From: Acetonema longum DSM 6540
GTDB taxonomy: Bacteria > Bacillota > Negativicutes > Sporomusales > Acetonemataceae
Direction: 5' to 3'
Length of the DNA: 64,000 nt
Assembly (NCBI RefSeq): GCF_000219125.1
Contig: NZ_AFGF01000269.1
Location: 25,008 to 89,007, forward strand
The notes under the pieces were generated by a model that was not told the origin of the DNA, made no database searches, and was given only the letters and a program-made list of their open reading frames with translations. The position numbers were made by a program, and so were the translations under genes. Of the stretch, positions 7,057 through 17,125 are shown piece by piece (position 1 is the first letter of the stretch; the number at the start of each line of letters is the position of its first letter).

Positions 7057-7398
7057 ATGTTTATGAACCGGAGTACGAATGTTCCGGAAGACCGGGAAGA
7101 ACCCATCATGATGCCGGCTTCCGATTCACTCCAAGTCGAACCATTCACACCGCTGTCCGCCAGAGTAGCCTCGGATCAGCCGGAGTTGGTTCAGGGATTA
7201 AAAGCATTGCAGCAGGGACTGGGACAGGAACATTTTGACCGGTATATCGAAAATCTGGTTTCTCTGCAGCTGCGGGAAGGGATCCTATGGATGGTTACCC
7301 GCCGGGCCATGCACCGTTCTCTGCTGGAACGCGACTTTCTGCCGCAGATTAAGCAGGCCTTCGGAGTCGGCAGTATACGAATCATCAGTCAGGGATAG
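7057..7398 (+). CDS. Small protein resembling the DnaA N-terminal domain
   Basis: The 113-aa product has a disordered first ~35 residues. The compact domain that follows (about residues 38-113) has the pattern GLKALQQGLGQEHFDRYIEN, a strand near LREGILWMV, then LERDFLPQIKQAFG and a final IRIIS. This resembles DnaA domain I (a helical protein-interaction module), including a W residue and a final beta strand, but no AAA+ or DNA-binding part follows. AGGAGG at 7042-7047 fits the ATG at 7057 best; 7051 and 7063 are alternatives. The gene lies between the tandem riboswitches and mutA, 11 bases before mutA, so it is part of that operon. I infer a partner-binding role. The DnaA-like fold is a judgement from pattern only. 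Confidence 0.6.
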   Translation: MFMNRSTNVPEDREEPIMMPASDSLQVEPFTPLSARVASDQPELVQGLKALQQGLGQEHFDRYIENLVSLQLREGILWMVTRRAMHRSLLERDFLPQIKQAFGVGSIRIISQG

Positions 7399-7409
7399 GG
7401 GGAAAAGGA

Positions 7410-9587
7410 ATGAAAGAAGAACAGGCAGAACCGATGGCCGCCGAAGAAAAACTATTCGCCGAGTTCGCGGCGCCGACATATGAGTCCTGGCAAAGCGAGG
7501 CTGAGAAAGCTCTCAAAGGCGCTCCCTTTGAAAGCAGGCTGATCACCAAAACCTATGAGGAAATTGATTTGAAACCAATTTACCGGCAGAACGACTTGGA
7601 GTCAGAGGGCGTTCACCTCAGTTTGCCGGGCAGCGAGCCCTTTGTCAGGGGAATCCATGCCGGCGGCTATCTGACAAAATCCTGGCTGGTTGCCCAGGAA
7701 TGCGACCAGCCGCTGGCCGCTGAACTTAACCAAACATTAAAGAACGAACTCAGCCGCGGCCTACAGAGCCTCCATATCCGCCTGGATACCGCGACCTGCT
7801 TGGGGCTTGATCCGGACATTGCCGATGCCGGCCAGGTAGGGGACCGGGGTTTTTCGCTGGCCTGCCTGCAGGACCTGACGAAAGCCCTGGACGATATTTC
7901 CCTGCAGCAATGGTCTGTAATGGTGCCCGCCGGCGCCCGCTCGCTGCCGGTGGTGGCCCTGTTTGCGGCTCTGGCCCGGTCCAGGGGAATGGATCCCGGT
8001 GAGCTTTCCGGCTCGATTGTAGCCGATCCCCTGGGCGCTTTGGCGTTGCAGGGACAATTGACGGCATCCCTGCCGTCCGTTTATGACGAATTGGCTGCTG
8101 TGACCGCCTGGGCGGAAACCCGTACCCCTTATCTGAAAACCATCCGGGCCGACGGTTGCCCCTATCATGACGCCGGCGCCAATGCCGTGCAGGAACTGGC
8201 TTACGCCCTGGCGACCGCTGTGGAATACGTGCGGGAGCTGCAGCAGCGCGGCCTGGAATTCCCGGTGATTTCCCGTCATATGCAGTTTTCTTTTGCCCTG
8301 GGCGCCAATATGTTCATGGAACTGGCCAAAATCCGCGCCGCGAGACTGCTGTGGAGTCAGGCGGCGCGGGCTTTCGGCGGTAAGGGGGAAGAATGCGCTG
8401 CAGTTATTCACGGTCGGACATCCCGCTTTACAAAAACCGGTTATGATCCCTATGTCAATATGCTGCGGACGACAACCGAAGCCTTCGCCGGTGTGGTGGC
8501 CGGCCTGGACAGCCTGCACGTCGGTCCTTTCGACGAGGCGGTTCGGCCGGGGGATGAGTTTTCCCGCCGGATTGCCCGCAACACGCAGATCATCCTGCAG
8601 CAGGAATGCGGCCTGATGCAGCCGGCGGATCCAGCCGGCGGGTCCTGGTATGTGGAGACGCTTACCGCCGACCTGGCCCGCCGGGCCTGGGAAATCTTTC
8701 AACAAGTGGAAATGAAGGGAGGAATGTTTCTGGCCCTGCAGGCCGGCCTGCCGCAAAGCCAAAGCGCAAAAACGGCGCAAAACCGGTTTGCCAATTTGGC
8801 CAAACGGCGGGATGTGATCGTGGGAACCAATATGTATGCCAACTTGGCGGAACATCCCCTGGCGGCGTCAGAAATTGACTGCCAGGCGATACAGGCCCGG
8901 CGGGCAGAACAACTGACGGCTTACCGCCAAAACAGGGCGACGCAGGAGCAGCAGCGGCTGCTGACCAGCCTGGCAGCCAGTCGCCAGCGCACGGGGGCGG
9001 AGCTGGTGGAGGCTGCCATCGACGCGGCCATTGCCGGCGGTTCCGTGGGTGAAATTTTCCTTGCCCTGCGCCGGGAAGAAACAGAGCCCTTAAGCATCAC
9101 TCCTCTTCAGCCGAGCCGGTTGTCCGAACCCTATGAGGCCCTGCGGCGGAACACCGAAAAGTTCAAAGCGGAAACCGGCGGCAATGTGCGCATTTTTTCG
9201 GCCGATATAGGGCCGATCCCCCAGCACAAGCCCAGAGCCGATTTCAGCCGGGGCTTTTTTGAGGTTGGTGCATTTGAAGTACTGTCCAACAACGGCTTTG
9301 CATCTGTGGACGAGGCTGCCGATACAGCCGCGGCTTCCGGCGCCGATGCGGTGGTGATCTGCTCTACTGATGCCACCTATCCCGAAATCGTGCCGCCGCT
9401 GGCCCGGCTGATCAAGGAAAAGATGCCGGGAGTGTGGCTGGTTCTGGCCGGCCTGCCGCCGGAAGACCTGCAGGCCGTATACCGGGAAGCCGGCGTGGAT
9501 GAGTTCATTCATGTCCGGGCCGACTGCTATGAAAGTTTATCCAGGCTGCAGCGCAGAAAGGGGATGCATGATGATTCTCAAGCCTGA
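7410..9587 (+). CDS. mutA: Methylmalonyl-CoA mutase small subunit
   Basis: This 725-aa protein is the non-catalytic (beta) subunit of the heterodimeric mutase that interconverts succinyl-CoA and (R)-methylmalonyl-CoA. It has a TIM-barrel-like mutase domain (about residues 40-560) and a degenerate flavodoxin-like C-terminal domain (from about 590). There the DxHxxG cobalamin motif is absent, as expected for MutA. The ATG at 7410 follows a purine-rich GGGGGAAAAGGA. Its end overlaps the start of mutB by about 20 bases. Negativicutes use this mutase in the succinate-propionate route. Here it is downstream of two tandem cobalamin riboswitches, which is unexpected for a cobalamin-using enzyme. Confidence 0.93.
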   Translation: MKEEQAEPMAAEEKLFAEFAAPTYESWQSEAEKALKGAPFESRLITKTYEEIDLKPIYRQNDLESEGVHLSLPGSEPFVRGIHAGGYLTKSWLVAQECDQPLAAELNQTLKNELSRGLQSLHIRLDTATCLGLDPDIADAGQVGDRGFSLACLQDLTKALDDISLQQWSVMVPAGARSLPVVALFAALARSRGMDPGELSGSIVADPLGALALQGQLTASLPSVYDELAAVTAWAETRTPYLKTIRADGCPYHDAGANAVQELAYALATAVEYVRELQQRGLEFPVISRHMQFSFALGANMFMELAKIRAARLLWSQAARAFGGKGEECAAVIHGRTSRFTKTGYDPYVNMLRTTTEAFAGVVAGLDSLHVGPFDEAVRPGDEFSRRIARNTQIILQQECGLMQPADPAGGSWYVETLTADLARRAWEIFQQVEMKGGMFLALQAGLPQSQSAKTAQNRFANLAKRRDVIVGTNMYANLAEHPLAASEIDCQAIQARRAEQLTAYRQNRATQEQQRLLTSLAASRQRTGAELVEAAIDAAIAGGSVGEIFLALRREETEPLSITPLQPSRLSEPYEALRRNTEKFKAETGGNVRIFSADIGPIPQHKPRADFSRGFFEVGAFEVLSNNGFASVDEAADTAAASGADAVVICSTDATYPEIVPPLARLIKEKMPGVWLVLAGLPPEDLQAVYREAGVDEFIHVRADCYESLSRLQRRKGMHDDSQA

Positions 9588-11757
9588 TTTCACGACCTTG
9601 GCCTTTCAGGCCTCTCACGGCAGCGCCGGCTATAAGGATTGGCGGCGCAACCTGGAGCGGGAAACGGGGGAACCGATGGAAGATCTCGTCCACCGCACCA
9701 TGGAGCAGATAGATATTCAGCCTCTGTACAGTGAGGCCGACATGGCCGAGGTGGAACATCTCGCCTTTCTGGCGGGAATTCCGCCGTTTTTACGCGGACC
9801 TTATCCCAATATGTACGTGACCCAGCCCTGGACAGTCCGCCAATATGCCGGCTTTTCCACCGCCGAGGAAAGCAACGCCTTTTACAAACGAAACCTGGCC
9901 ATGGGCCAGAAGGGATTGTCCATTGCCTTTGACCTGGCGACCCACCGGGGCTATGACTCCGACCATCCCCGGGTGGTAGGCGACGTGGGCAAGGCCGGCG
10001 TGGCTGTCGACTCGATTTTGGATATGAAGATTCTGTTTGACGGAATTCCTCTGGACAAAATGTCGGTATCCATGACGATGAACGGCGCAGTGCTGCCGAT
10101 CATGGCCTTCTACATCGTAGCGGCCGAAGAACAGGGCGTACCGGCCGAAGTTCTGACTGGCACGATCCAGAACGATATTTTAAAGGAATTCATGGTTCGC
10201 AACACCTATATTTATCCCCCGGAACCGTCCATGCGGATCATCGGCGATATTTTCGCCTATACCTCTAAAAACATGCCCAAATTCAACAGCATCAGTATTT
10301 CCGGCTATCATATGCAGGAAGCGGGCGCCACGGCCGATATCGAGCTGGGTTATACCCTGGCCGACGGTCTGGAATACGTCAAGACCGGCTTGAAGGCCGG
10401 CCTGGACATCGACGCTTTTGCTCCTCGCTTTGCTTTTTTCTGGGCCATCGGCAAGAACTACTTCATGGAAGTGGCAAAAATGCGGGCCGGGCGCCTGCTG
10501 TGGGCCAAACTGATCAAACAGTTCAACCCGAAGAATCCTAAATCCATGGCATTGCGGACTCATTCCCAGACTTCAGGCTGGAGTCTGACCGAGCAGGATC
10601 CGTTCAACAATGTGGTTCGCACCTGCATCGAAGCCCTGGCAGCCTCATTGGGGCATACCCAGTCGCTTCATACTAACGCCCTGGATGAAGCCATCGCCCT
10701 GCCAACGGACTTTTCCGCCCGGATTGCCCGCAACACTCAGTTATATCTACAGGATGAGACCTATATTTGCAAGGTTATTGATCCATGGGGCGGCTCATAC
10801 TATGTGGAAGCCCTGACCCGGGAATTGGCCCGCAAAGCCTGGCAGCACATCCAGGAGGTGGAACAGCTGGGAGGCATGGCCAAGGCCATTGATACCGGCC
10901 TGCCCAAGATGAGAATCGAGGAAGCCGCCGCCCGGCGTCAGGCTCAAATCGACTCGGCAAAAGAGACCATCGTCGGCGTCAACCGTTTCCGCCTCGTCAA
11001 AGAAGATCCTTTGGAAATCCTGGAGGTCGACAACACGGCTGTGCGGCAGGCGCAGCTCCGCCGCCTGGAGCAATTAAAAGCCAACCGCAACGAGGACGAG
11101 GTGCAATCGTCCTTAGAAGCCATTACCAAGGCTATGGAAAGCGGCGCAGGCAACGTGCTGGACCTGGCGGTAAAAGCTGCCAGACTCAGAGCCAGCCTGG
11201 GTGAAATATCCTATGCCGTGGAAAAAGTGGCCGGCCGGCACAAAGCTGTCATCCGTTCCATTTCCGGCGTCTACAGCAGCGAGTTTAACGATGAGCAGGA
11301 AATCGGAACCGTGCGGAAAATGGCCGATGAATTTGAAAAACTGGAAGGCCGCCGGCCTCGTATCCTTATGGCTAAAATGGGTCAGGACGGACATGACCGG
11401 GGAGCAAAGGTCGTATCCACCGCCTTTGCCGACATGGGCTTCGACGTGGATATCGGGCCGTTGTTCCAAACGCCGGAGGAAACCGCCCAACAGGCCGTGG
11501 ACAATGACGTGCACGTGGTCGGGATGAGTTCGCTGGCAGCCGGACATAAGACGCTGCTGCCGCAGCTGGTAGAGGAACTGGCCAAGCGGGGCCGGAGCGA
11601 TATTCTCGTGGTCGCCGGCGGCGTCATTCCTGCTCAGGACTATGACTTTTTGCGGGCCCATGGCGCAGCGGCCATCTTTGGGCCGGGAACGGTAATTCCG
11701 GTGGCGGCGCAGCGGATTCTGGAAGTATTATTACGCCGGGGCCAGGTGGCAGGCTGA
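9568..11757 (+). CDS. mutB: Methylmalonyl-CoA mutase large (catalytic) subunit
   Basis: This 729-aa adenosylcobalamin-dependent subunit carries the active site. The N-terminal substrate barrel contains [20 protein letters not shown] and [16 protein letters not shown], both near-universal in MutB. The C-terminal cobalamin domain begins near residue 600 and holds DGHDRG (about 607-612), whose histidine becomes the lower cobalt ligand, and later SSLAAGH and [10 protein letters not shown] 9568 or the adjacent 9571 follows GAAAGGGG; the frame's longer start at 9499 has no ribosome site and would overlap mutA much more. The next gene, meaB, overlaps its stop codon (TGATG). Confidence 0.97.
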   Translation: MMILKPDFTTLAFQASHGSAGYKDWRRNLERETGEPMEDLVHRTMEQIDIQPLYSEADMAEVEHLAFLAGIPPFLRGPYPNMYVTQPWTVRQYAGFSTAEESNAFYKRNLAMGQKGLSIAFDLATHRGYDSDHPRVVGDVGKAGVAVDSILDMKILFDGIPLDKMSVSMTMNGAVLPIMAFYIVAAEEQGVPAEVLTGTIQNDILKEFMVRNTYIYPPEPSMRIIGDIFAYTSKNMPKFNSISISGYHMQEAGATADIELGYTLADGLEYVKTGLKAGLDIDAFAPRFAFFWAIGKNYFMEVAKMRAGRLLWAKLIKQFNPKNPKSMALRTHSQTSGWSLTEQDPFNNVVRTCIEALAASLGHTQSLHTNALDEAIALPTDFSARIARNTQLYLQDETYICKVIDPWGGSYYVEALTRELARKAWQHIQEVEQLGGMAKAIDTGLPKMRIEEAAARRQAQIDSAKETIVGVNRFRLVKEDPLEILEVDNTAVRQAQLRRLEQLKANRNEDEVQSSLEAITKAMESGAGNVLDLAVKAARLRASLGEISYAVEKVAGRHKAVIRSISGVYSSEFNDEQEIGTVRKMADEFEKLEGRRPRILMAKMGQDGHDRGAKVVSTAFADMGFDVDIGPLFQTPEETAQQAVDNDVHVVGMSSLAAGHKTLLPQLVEELAKRGRSDILVVAGGVIPAQDYDFLRAHGAAAIFGPGTVIPVAAQRILEVLLRRGQVAG

Positions 11758-12896
11758 TGGAGCGGCGGGGAGAGAGACTGCCGGAGTGGGCCTGCGGCAG
11801 CGATGACGGTTTTGCCAGCCGCGTAATGGAGGGGGTGGCCACCACCCACGACGGCATGCCCGGAGTCGCCGGAAAAATGGCGGCTCCGGCCGCCCGGCCG
11901 CGCCAACTGGAAGTAGCGGACTACTATCAGGGGATCATGCAGGGAGACCGGGGGATTTTGGCCCGGGCTATCACCCTAGTGGAAAGCAACCATCCCAAAC
12001 ATGCCGTCATGGCGCAGGCCCTACTGCAGGAACTGCTGCCTCATACCGGCGGCGCTATGCGGGTTGGCATCACAGGCGTTCCCGGAGCGGGGAAAAGCAC
12101 CTTTATCGAATCGCTTGGCTGCCGGCTGTGCGAACGGGGACATAAAGTCGCCGTGCTGGCAGTAGACCCCAGCAGCACGGTCACCCGCGGCAGCATCCTT
12201 GGCGACAAAACCAGGATGGAACAGCTTACCCGCCAACCCAACGCCTTCATTCGTCCCTCACCCTCCGGCGGCACCCTGGGCGGCGTGGCCCGCAAAAGCC
12301 GGGAAACCATGCTGCTGTGTGAAGCAGCCGGTTATGATATCATTCTGGTAGAGACCGTCGGTGTCGGCCAAAGCGAAGTAACTGTGCGGTCTATGGTGGA
12401 CTTCTTTTTGCTCGTCGTCCTGACCGGCGCCGGCGATGAGCTGCAAGGCATGAAAAAAGGCGTTATGGAGCTGGCTGATCTCATCGCGGTCAATAAGGCC
12501 GACGGGGATAACCGGCTCCGGGCCCTGGCTGCCAGGGCCGATTACGAGCGCATTCTGCATTATATCCGTCCGGCCACCGAAGGCTGGCGTACCCAGTCAG
12601 TGACCTGCTCGGCCATGACCGGCGATGGTATTGACGCCCTCTGGGCCACGGTGGAGTCCTTCTTTGCTCAGGTCAGGGCATCCGGCGCTTTTGCCACCCG
12701 GCGCCAAAACCAGGTATTGGCCTGGATGCGATCCATGGTGGAAGAACACCTGTACCGGAGCTTTTTCGACCATCCCGCCGTGACAGCCTGCCTGCCCCGT
12801 ATCGAGCAGGAAGTGGCCAGCGGCACGCTGGTCACCACCCGGGCTGTCCAGGAACTGCTGTCTGCCTATGAAGGGGCAAACAGCAGCAAAGCGTAG
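11757..12896 (+). CDS. meaB: MeaB/ArgK-type G-protein chaperone of methylmalonyl-CoA mutase
   Basis: This 379-aa SIMIBI-class GTPase protects and reloads the mutase with adenosylcobalamin. Walker A GVPGAGKST is at about residues 107-115. Other visible blocks are VLAVDPSSTVTRGSILGDK, RPSPSGGTLGGVARKSRE and VETVGVGQSEV, and the base-recognition motif is NKAD. The start overlaps the mutB stop by one base, showing translational coupling. The first ~45 residues form a longer and more acidic/glycine-rich lead than usual, so a downstream start is possible, though none has a better RBS. A methylmalonyl-CoA epimerase gene, often next to these, is not present. Confidence 0.95.
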   Translation: MERRGERLPEWACGSDDGFASRVMEGVATTHDGMPGVAGKMAAPAARPRQLEVADYYQGIMQGDRGILARAITLVESNHPKHAVMAQALLQELLPHTGGAMRVGITGVPGAGKSTFIESLGCRLCERGHKVAVLAVDPSSTVTRGSILGDKTRMEQLTRQPNAFIRPSPSGGTLGGVARKSRETMLLCEAAGYDIILVETVGVGQSEVTVRSMVDFFLLVVLTGAGDELQGMKKGVMELADLIAVNKADGDNRLRALAARADYERILHYIRPATEGWRTQSVTCSAMTGDGIDALWATVESFFAQVRASGAFATRRQNQVLAWMRSMVEEHLYRSFFDHPAVTACLPRIEQEVASGTLVTTRAVQELLSAYEGANSSKA

Positions 12897-12910
12897 ATAA
12901 AGGGCCATGA

Positions 12911-12954
12911 AGCAGGGCTGTTAAAGCGCGAACCAGCGCTTTAACAGCCCTGCT
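12911..12954 (+). terminator. Long perfect hairpin after meaB
   Basis: AGCAGGGCTGTTAAAGCGC (12911-12929) is followed by GAACCA and the exact complement, a 19-bp stem. There is no T-run on the plus strand. A closely related hairpin, sharing GCGAACC and GCGCTTTAAC, follows the next gene at 14991. The two flank the BtuB-like receptor gene. Confidence 0.6.
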
Positions 12955-13094
12955 GTGCATAAAAATCCCACAGACTTGCTACCCCGGAATTTGTATGATT
13001 CTCTAATTGCAGGAAAAATGACGTTTTTGGTGGGGGCAAGATGTATATATTTGTTTAATCTTCTTGATTTAATAATTGAATGGGAGGACTATCC

Positions 13095-14951
13095 ATGAGA
13101 AAAGAATCGGTTTTGACACGGAAAATTCTAGCTGCTACAGCGGCTGCCGGCATGCTTTTAGGCGGACAGGCTGCCGGATTGGCGGCCGAAGGCGAGGCGC
13201 AGGACTTTGAATTGGACCAGGTCATTGTTACCGCCCAGCGCTATGAAAAGCGCGAAGTTGACGTCGCGGCCTCTACCGAGATTCTGACGCAGCAGGATCT
13301 TTTGAATACCGGCGCCAGTAATTTGTATAACGCCCTGAGTTTTTCCACCGGCATTGCACTGCATCAGTACGGTACGGGAGGCTCTTCCATGGGCAATATG
13401 ACCAGTAAGATCGTCATGCGGGGAAACTCCGGCGGTACGCTGGTCCTGATCAACGGCATGCCGCTGAATATCCGCGGCACCTATGATTTGAACGACATTC
13501 CGGTGGAAAATATAGAACGGGTCGAGATCGTCCGCGGCGGCGGCTCCGTACTGTACGGCAGCGAGGCCACCGGCGGCGTCATCAATATCATTACCAAGAA
13601 GCAGCGGGAGAATTACTTTAAGACCGGCTGGGGCAATTACGGACAGCAAGAGTATACTGTCGGCCTGCAGGCCGACAGGCTGGGCCTCAGCTATCAATAC
13701 TCCGACTGGGGCACCCGGGAAAACGTCGCCAGCGACGGGAAAAAATGGAAAGGTCCGGACAATAATAATTTGAGCTTGAACTATGCGTTCAATGATAACT
13801 GGAGCCTTTCACTCAATCATGTGGAGTCGAATTATCATTATATTACCAGCAAAGCAGACACTGAGCAGAATATCAACAGAAACAATATTCAATTGACTTA
13901 TCGCGATAATCATCTTCAATCCACATTTTATTATGTTGACAGGACGCGGGAGAAGGATGCGTTGACCTTTTCTAAAGGAACCTATGAAATTGACGAAGAA
14001 AAGAACCGCAATTACGGATTGGACATGCAGAAAGATTGGGAGATAAAGGATACCAGGCTGTTGTTCGGCGGATCGTTTCAGCGTGAAGAGTTTACGAAGA
14101 ATGCTAAAATCAGCACTAGCGATAGCGTTAAGCATTCCAGAAACGATTTTTCTGCCTATGGGCAGTATGAAAAGCCTATCAGCAAACGGGACACGCTGAT
14201 ACTGAGTGCCCGTGAGTCCTGGACAACCGGTGCGCCCAACGATTATGACGAAACGAACTTCAGCGGCCAAGCACAGATGATCCACAAGTTGCAAGAGAAT
14301 GAGAATTTGTACATCAGTGCGGGACAGTCCTTTAAAATGCCGGAGTTGCATCAAATCTATAATACGGCTCCCGGCGCAGATTTGAAGGCGCAAGTTGGTG
14401 CCCATTACGAGGCGGGCTGGAAAAAGGATATCGGTGGTCATAAGTGGCGGGTTGCCTTATTTCATTATGATATTGATGACAACATAACCGCTAAATATGT
14501 TGCCCCAGACTTTATCTATGAGAATGAGAATTTAAAAAATAGCGGCATTGAATTGGAATGCAAGATTAAAACCGCTGCCAGCCCGTTCGGCTTTCATTAT
14601 GCTGTCAGCTATGGTAATCCCAAAACTGAAACCATAGATGAAGGCGGCTCCTCGGGCTGGCAGCGCGATTATTCCCGGTGGCAGCTTAATGGCGGCGTGA
14701 CCTATCAGCAGGATAAATGGAGTGCCGCCCTGAATGCGTCTTACATGGCGGAACGGGTACTGAACAACGTCGACACCAAACCGTATCTGCTTACTAACTT
14801 GAACGTGAATTATGCCATGACGCAGAACAGCAGCCTGTTTTTGACCATCAACAACCTGCTGGATAGGGATGATATTACCTATCGAGCAACATCTGCAGAC
14901 TATTATTTCACGCCCTGTAATTACATGATGGGATATAAGATGAATTTCTAA
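13095..14951 (+). CDS. btuB: TonB-dependent outer-membrane receptor (BtuB-like)
   Basis: This 618-aa protein starts with a cleavable signal peptide (basic MRKESVLTRK, hydrophobic to about residue 30). A TonB box, LDQVIVTAQR, lies near residue 40. A plug domain follows (about 45-170, with MRGNSGGTLVLINGMPLNIR and VEIVRGGGSVLYGSEATGGV), then a 22-strand-type barrel ending in a terminal phenylalanine (YKMNF). GGGAGGA lies seven bases before the ATG at 13095. Receptors of this size carry cobalamin, and the island argues for that, but heme or siderophore use cannot be excluded. Unlike most units here it has no riboswitch in its 140-base leader. Related hairpins lie on both sides. Confidence 0.85.
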   Translation: MRKESVLTRKILAATAAAGMLLGGQAAGLAAEGEAQDFELDQVIVTAQRYEKREVDVAASTEILTQQDLLNTGASNLYNALSFSTGIALHQYGTGGSSMGNMTSKIVMRGNSGGTLVLINGMPLNIRGTYDLNDIPVENIERVEIVRGGGSVLYGSEATGGVINIITKKQRENYFKTGWGNYGQQEYTVGLQADRLGLSYQYSDWGTRENVASDGKKWKGPDNNNLSLNYAFNDNWSLSLNHVESNYHYITSKADTEQNINRNNIQLTYRDNHLQSTFYYVDRTREKDALTFSKGTYEIDEEKNRNYGLDMQKDWEIKDTRLLFGGSFQREEFTKNAKISTSDSVKHSRNDFSAYGQYEKPISKRDTLILSARESWTTGAPNDYDETNFSGQAQMIHKLQENENLYISAGQSFKMPELHQIYNTAPGADLKAQVGAHYEAGWKKDIGGHKWRVALFHYDIDDNITAKYVAPDFIYENENLKNSGIELECKIKTAASPFGFHYAVSYGNPKTETIDEGGSSGWQRDYSRWQLNGGVTYQQDKWSAALNASYMAERVLNNVDTKPYLLTNLNVNYAMTQNSSLFLTINNLLDRDDITYRATSADYYFTPCNYMMGYKMNF

Positions 14952-14990
14952 AAGAAAAATAGAGGAAAGAGCAGCGGGAGCCCAGGCCGC

Positions 14991-15032
14991 AGAGCCGTTA
15001 AAACGCGAACCGGCGCTTTAACGGCTCTTGTT
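14991..15032 (+). terminator. Hairpin terminator after the BtuB-like gene
   Basis: AGAGCCGTTAAAACGC and GGCGCTTTAACGGCTCT pair around GAACC, followed by TGTTCTTGTTAT. It lies between convergent genes and is related in sequence to the hairpin at 12911. Confidence 0.7.
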
Positions 15033-15074
15033 CTTGTTATTAGTGTGCAGGCATGTCAATATGATTTTTACGAC

Positions 15075-15881
15075 TCAATTATATACATAAGGATTAGGCA
15101 GAGGTTCTATGCGGGAAACCGCAGTTGCTTTCAGCAAGGGAATGACAACTCCGTTATAGTCTCCCTGCTGAATTTTTCCGTGTACTTCTACCCATGTGTC
15201 GTTTTTATACAGAGAGCTGTCAGGCCATTCTATGATTAAGCCACTGGGCATTGCATCAGCGGCACAGCAGGCAATTTCAAATCGTACCACCATGCACTGA
15301 TTATCCTTGAGACCCGCTGGCCTATAGACAAAGCCTTTTAAATTGACTTCCCGGTTGATAAAATTCGCAGTAGCTTCGTACATGATGGTAATCCAGCGGA
15401 TATGGTTTGTATCGTCAATATAAATAACCGGAGTTTGTTTTGGATTAACTGGTTGAATCTGCTGCATTGCGTCGAACGGAATGGCGGGTGTGTTGTTTTC
15501 AGACATGGAGGATGCGGCGATACCGGGATTGTTGGAAAGATACTTCATGCTCCTGTTGTCAGCGGTTATGGAGCCCAGTGATTTGGCAGGGATGAGAAAA
15601 CAGATGGCAATGGTCCCGATGAAAACATAATAAAAATAGCTGGAGAACGTATGATCTCGTTTTGTCGGATTGACTGACAGCATATCACTCACTAGCCGTA
15701 TGGTTTGCACGATAACCAGCAGGAAAAGGATGGTCAAGCCAACTTGGGCATTAAGAGTGAATTGCGGGTGTATTAATTGCAGCAGATTGCCCTGGGTTAT
15801 CACCCGGTAAAATAAAAGAGTAAAACAAATAAGAATCAAGAGCTGCAGTAGATTCTCGACTGCCTGTGAAAATCTATACAA
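15075..15881 (-). CDS. YcgQ/TIGR03943-family membrane protein
   Basis: The 268-aa product has N-terminal membrane helices (about residues 10-30, 45-65 and 85-105), then an extracytoplasmic domain with RWITIMYEATANFINREVNLKGFVYR and a CMVVRFEIACCAADAMP block. This matches the TIGR03943/DUF1980 family (YcgQ in Bacillus), always encoded next to a YcgR-type permease as here. The start is TTG at 15881 after GGAGGTG, overlapping the permease stop by 8 bases. Family members elsewhere are linked to metal (often zinc) limitation. I see no proven Zur site here. The cysteine pair and histidine-rich partner fit a metal role, by inference. Confidence 0.8.
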   Translation of the reverse strand: MYRFSQAVENLLQLLILICFTLLFYRVITQGNLLQLIHPQFTLNAQVGLTILFLLVIVQTIRLVSDMLSVNPTKRDHTFSSYFYYVFIGTIAICFLIPAKSLGSITADNRSMKYLSNNPGIAASSMSENNTPAIPFDAMQQIQPVNPKQTPVIYIDDTNHIRWITIMYEATANFINREVNLKGFVYRPAGLKDNQCMVVRFEIACCAADAMPSGLIIEWPDSSLYKNDTWVEVHGKIQQGDYNGVVIPLLKATAVSRIEPLPNPYVYN

Positions 15882-16929
15882 ACCCGAACACCTCCCTGAA
15901 ATAAGGAAGACAATTGATCAGCAGTGACAGCAGAAATACGCTGATCGTAATCAGGAGAACAAGCTTCATTACGTATGATACTCTAAATGCATTGAGCATC
16001 ATAATTACATTTTTAATATCCAGCATAGGCCCATAGATCAGGAACGAGGCAATTGCGCCCGGGGTAAAAGAGGCGGCGAACGGCGCAGCAATAAACGCGT
16101 CTGCCTGTGAGCAGACGGAAAGAATGAAAGCAAAACCCATCATGCCCCAGATGGAAACAACAGGCTCCTGGCCTACGCTTAACAGCAGAGTCCGTGGTAC
16201 GGTTATCTGAATGACTGCGGCGAGAAATGAGCCGATTAGCAGGAAGCGTCCCATATCAAAGAACTCGTCGCAAGTGTGGTACAGCATCTCGCGCAATCGC
16301 ATCAGAAGTCCCGGATGATGATGCTCGTGTCCGCAGCCGCACCCCTGGTGACAGCCGCAGCCAGGGTCTGCCGTGTAGGGATTGAGTATCTTAGAGTTTA
16401 CGTTGCTGCTATATAACAGAATTCCGATAAGATTGGCGCAGATAAAAACGCCGGCAAACCGATAAACCAGCATAGAGGGAGACGAGTTAAAAGCAAGGTA
16501 TGTGGAAAAGCCGACTAAGGGGTTAATAACCGGAGCCGATAACATGAAGGGGACGGCGATATACGCAGGGACCCCCTTTTGAATGAGCCGGCGTACGATA
16601 GGGATAATGCCGCACTCACATAAGGGGAAGAAGATTCCCAGCAAGCTGCCGCAGACGATGCCAATCATGCTGTTTCTCGGCAACAGACGATGAATTGTTG
16701 TATCGGAAATAAAGACGTGAATAAACGAGGAAATAATCACTCCCAGCAATACTAAGGGAAAGGCTTCGATGATAATACTGAGAAAGATAGAAGTCAATTC
16801 CTGCAAAAAATCTGTTTGATTTCCGGGCAGTGCTTCAAGAAACCAAATATCAGGATGCAACACACTCATGATGAGCAGAATGGATAGAATTGAAAGCTTT
16901 CCCAGGTTGGATTTTGCGCCTGTCTCCAT
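15874..16929 (-). CDS. YcgR/UPF0718-family permease with a Cys/His-rich loop
   Basis: This is a 351-aa integral membrane protein of the DUF318 permease family, with about eight hydrophobic segments in two halves and the family block PLCECGIIPIVRRL near residue 110. Between the halves (about residues 186-207) is a metal-binding-looking loop, CGCHQGCGCGHEHHHPG, with five cysteines and five histidines. ATG 16929 follows GGAGGT by five bases; the upstream ATG at 16953 lacks a ribosome site. It forms an operon with the downstream YcgQ-like gene. A role in metal export or delivery is inferred. Confidence 0.8.
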   Translation of the reverse strand: METGAKSNLGKLSILSILLIMSVLHPDIWFLEALPGNQTDFLQELTSIFLSIIIEAFPLVLLGVIISSFIHVFISDTTIHRLLPRNSMIGIVCGSLLGIFFPLCECGIIPIVRRLIQKGVPAYIAVPFMLSAPVINPLVGFSTYLAFNSSPSMLVYRFAGVFICANLIGILLYSSNVNSKILNPYTADPGCGCHQGCGCGHEHHHPGLLMRLREMLYHTCDEFFDMGRFLLIGSFLAAVIQITVPRTLLLSVGQEPVVSIWGMMGFAFILSVCSQADAFIAAPFAASFTPGAIASFLIYGPMLDIKNVIMMLNAFRVSYVMKLVLLITISVFLLSLLINCLPYFREVFGFV

Positions 16930-17125
16930 GACAACCTCCATTTGGATATTCATACCATTACTATAACGTGTTGAAAAAGTTTTGGCAATTATTGTTTTCC
17001 CTTTACTATTTTACCGCGCCACGGCAATTACGGAGAGGCTTTTCTTTACGAAAAAAGATCGAAATTAGGGAGGGTTATGGCATCATTTTCGAGAATTCTG
17101 TGCATAGATAATAAAATGGAGACGT

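Noticed and set aside
7761..8855. A 364-codon minus-strand frame inside mutA
   Set aside because: It mirrors the codon bias of a G+C-rich gene with strong homology on the plus strand and has no ribosome site or family resemblance.
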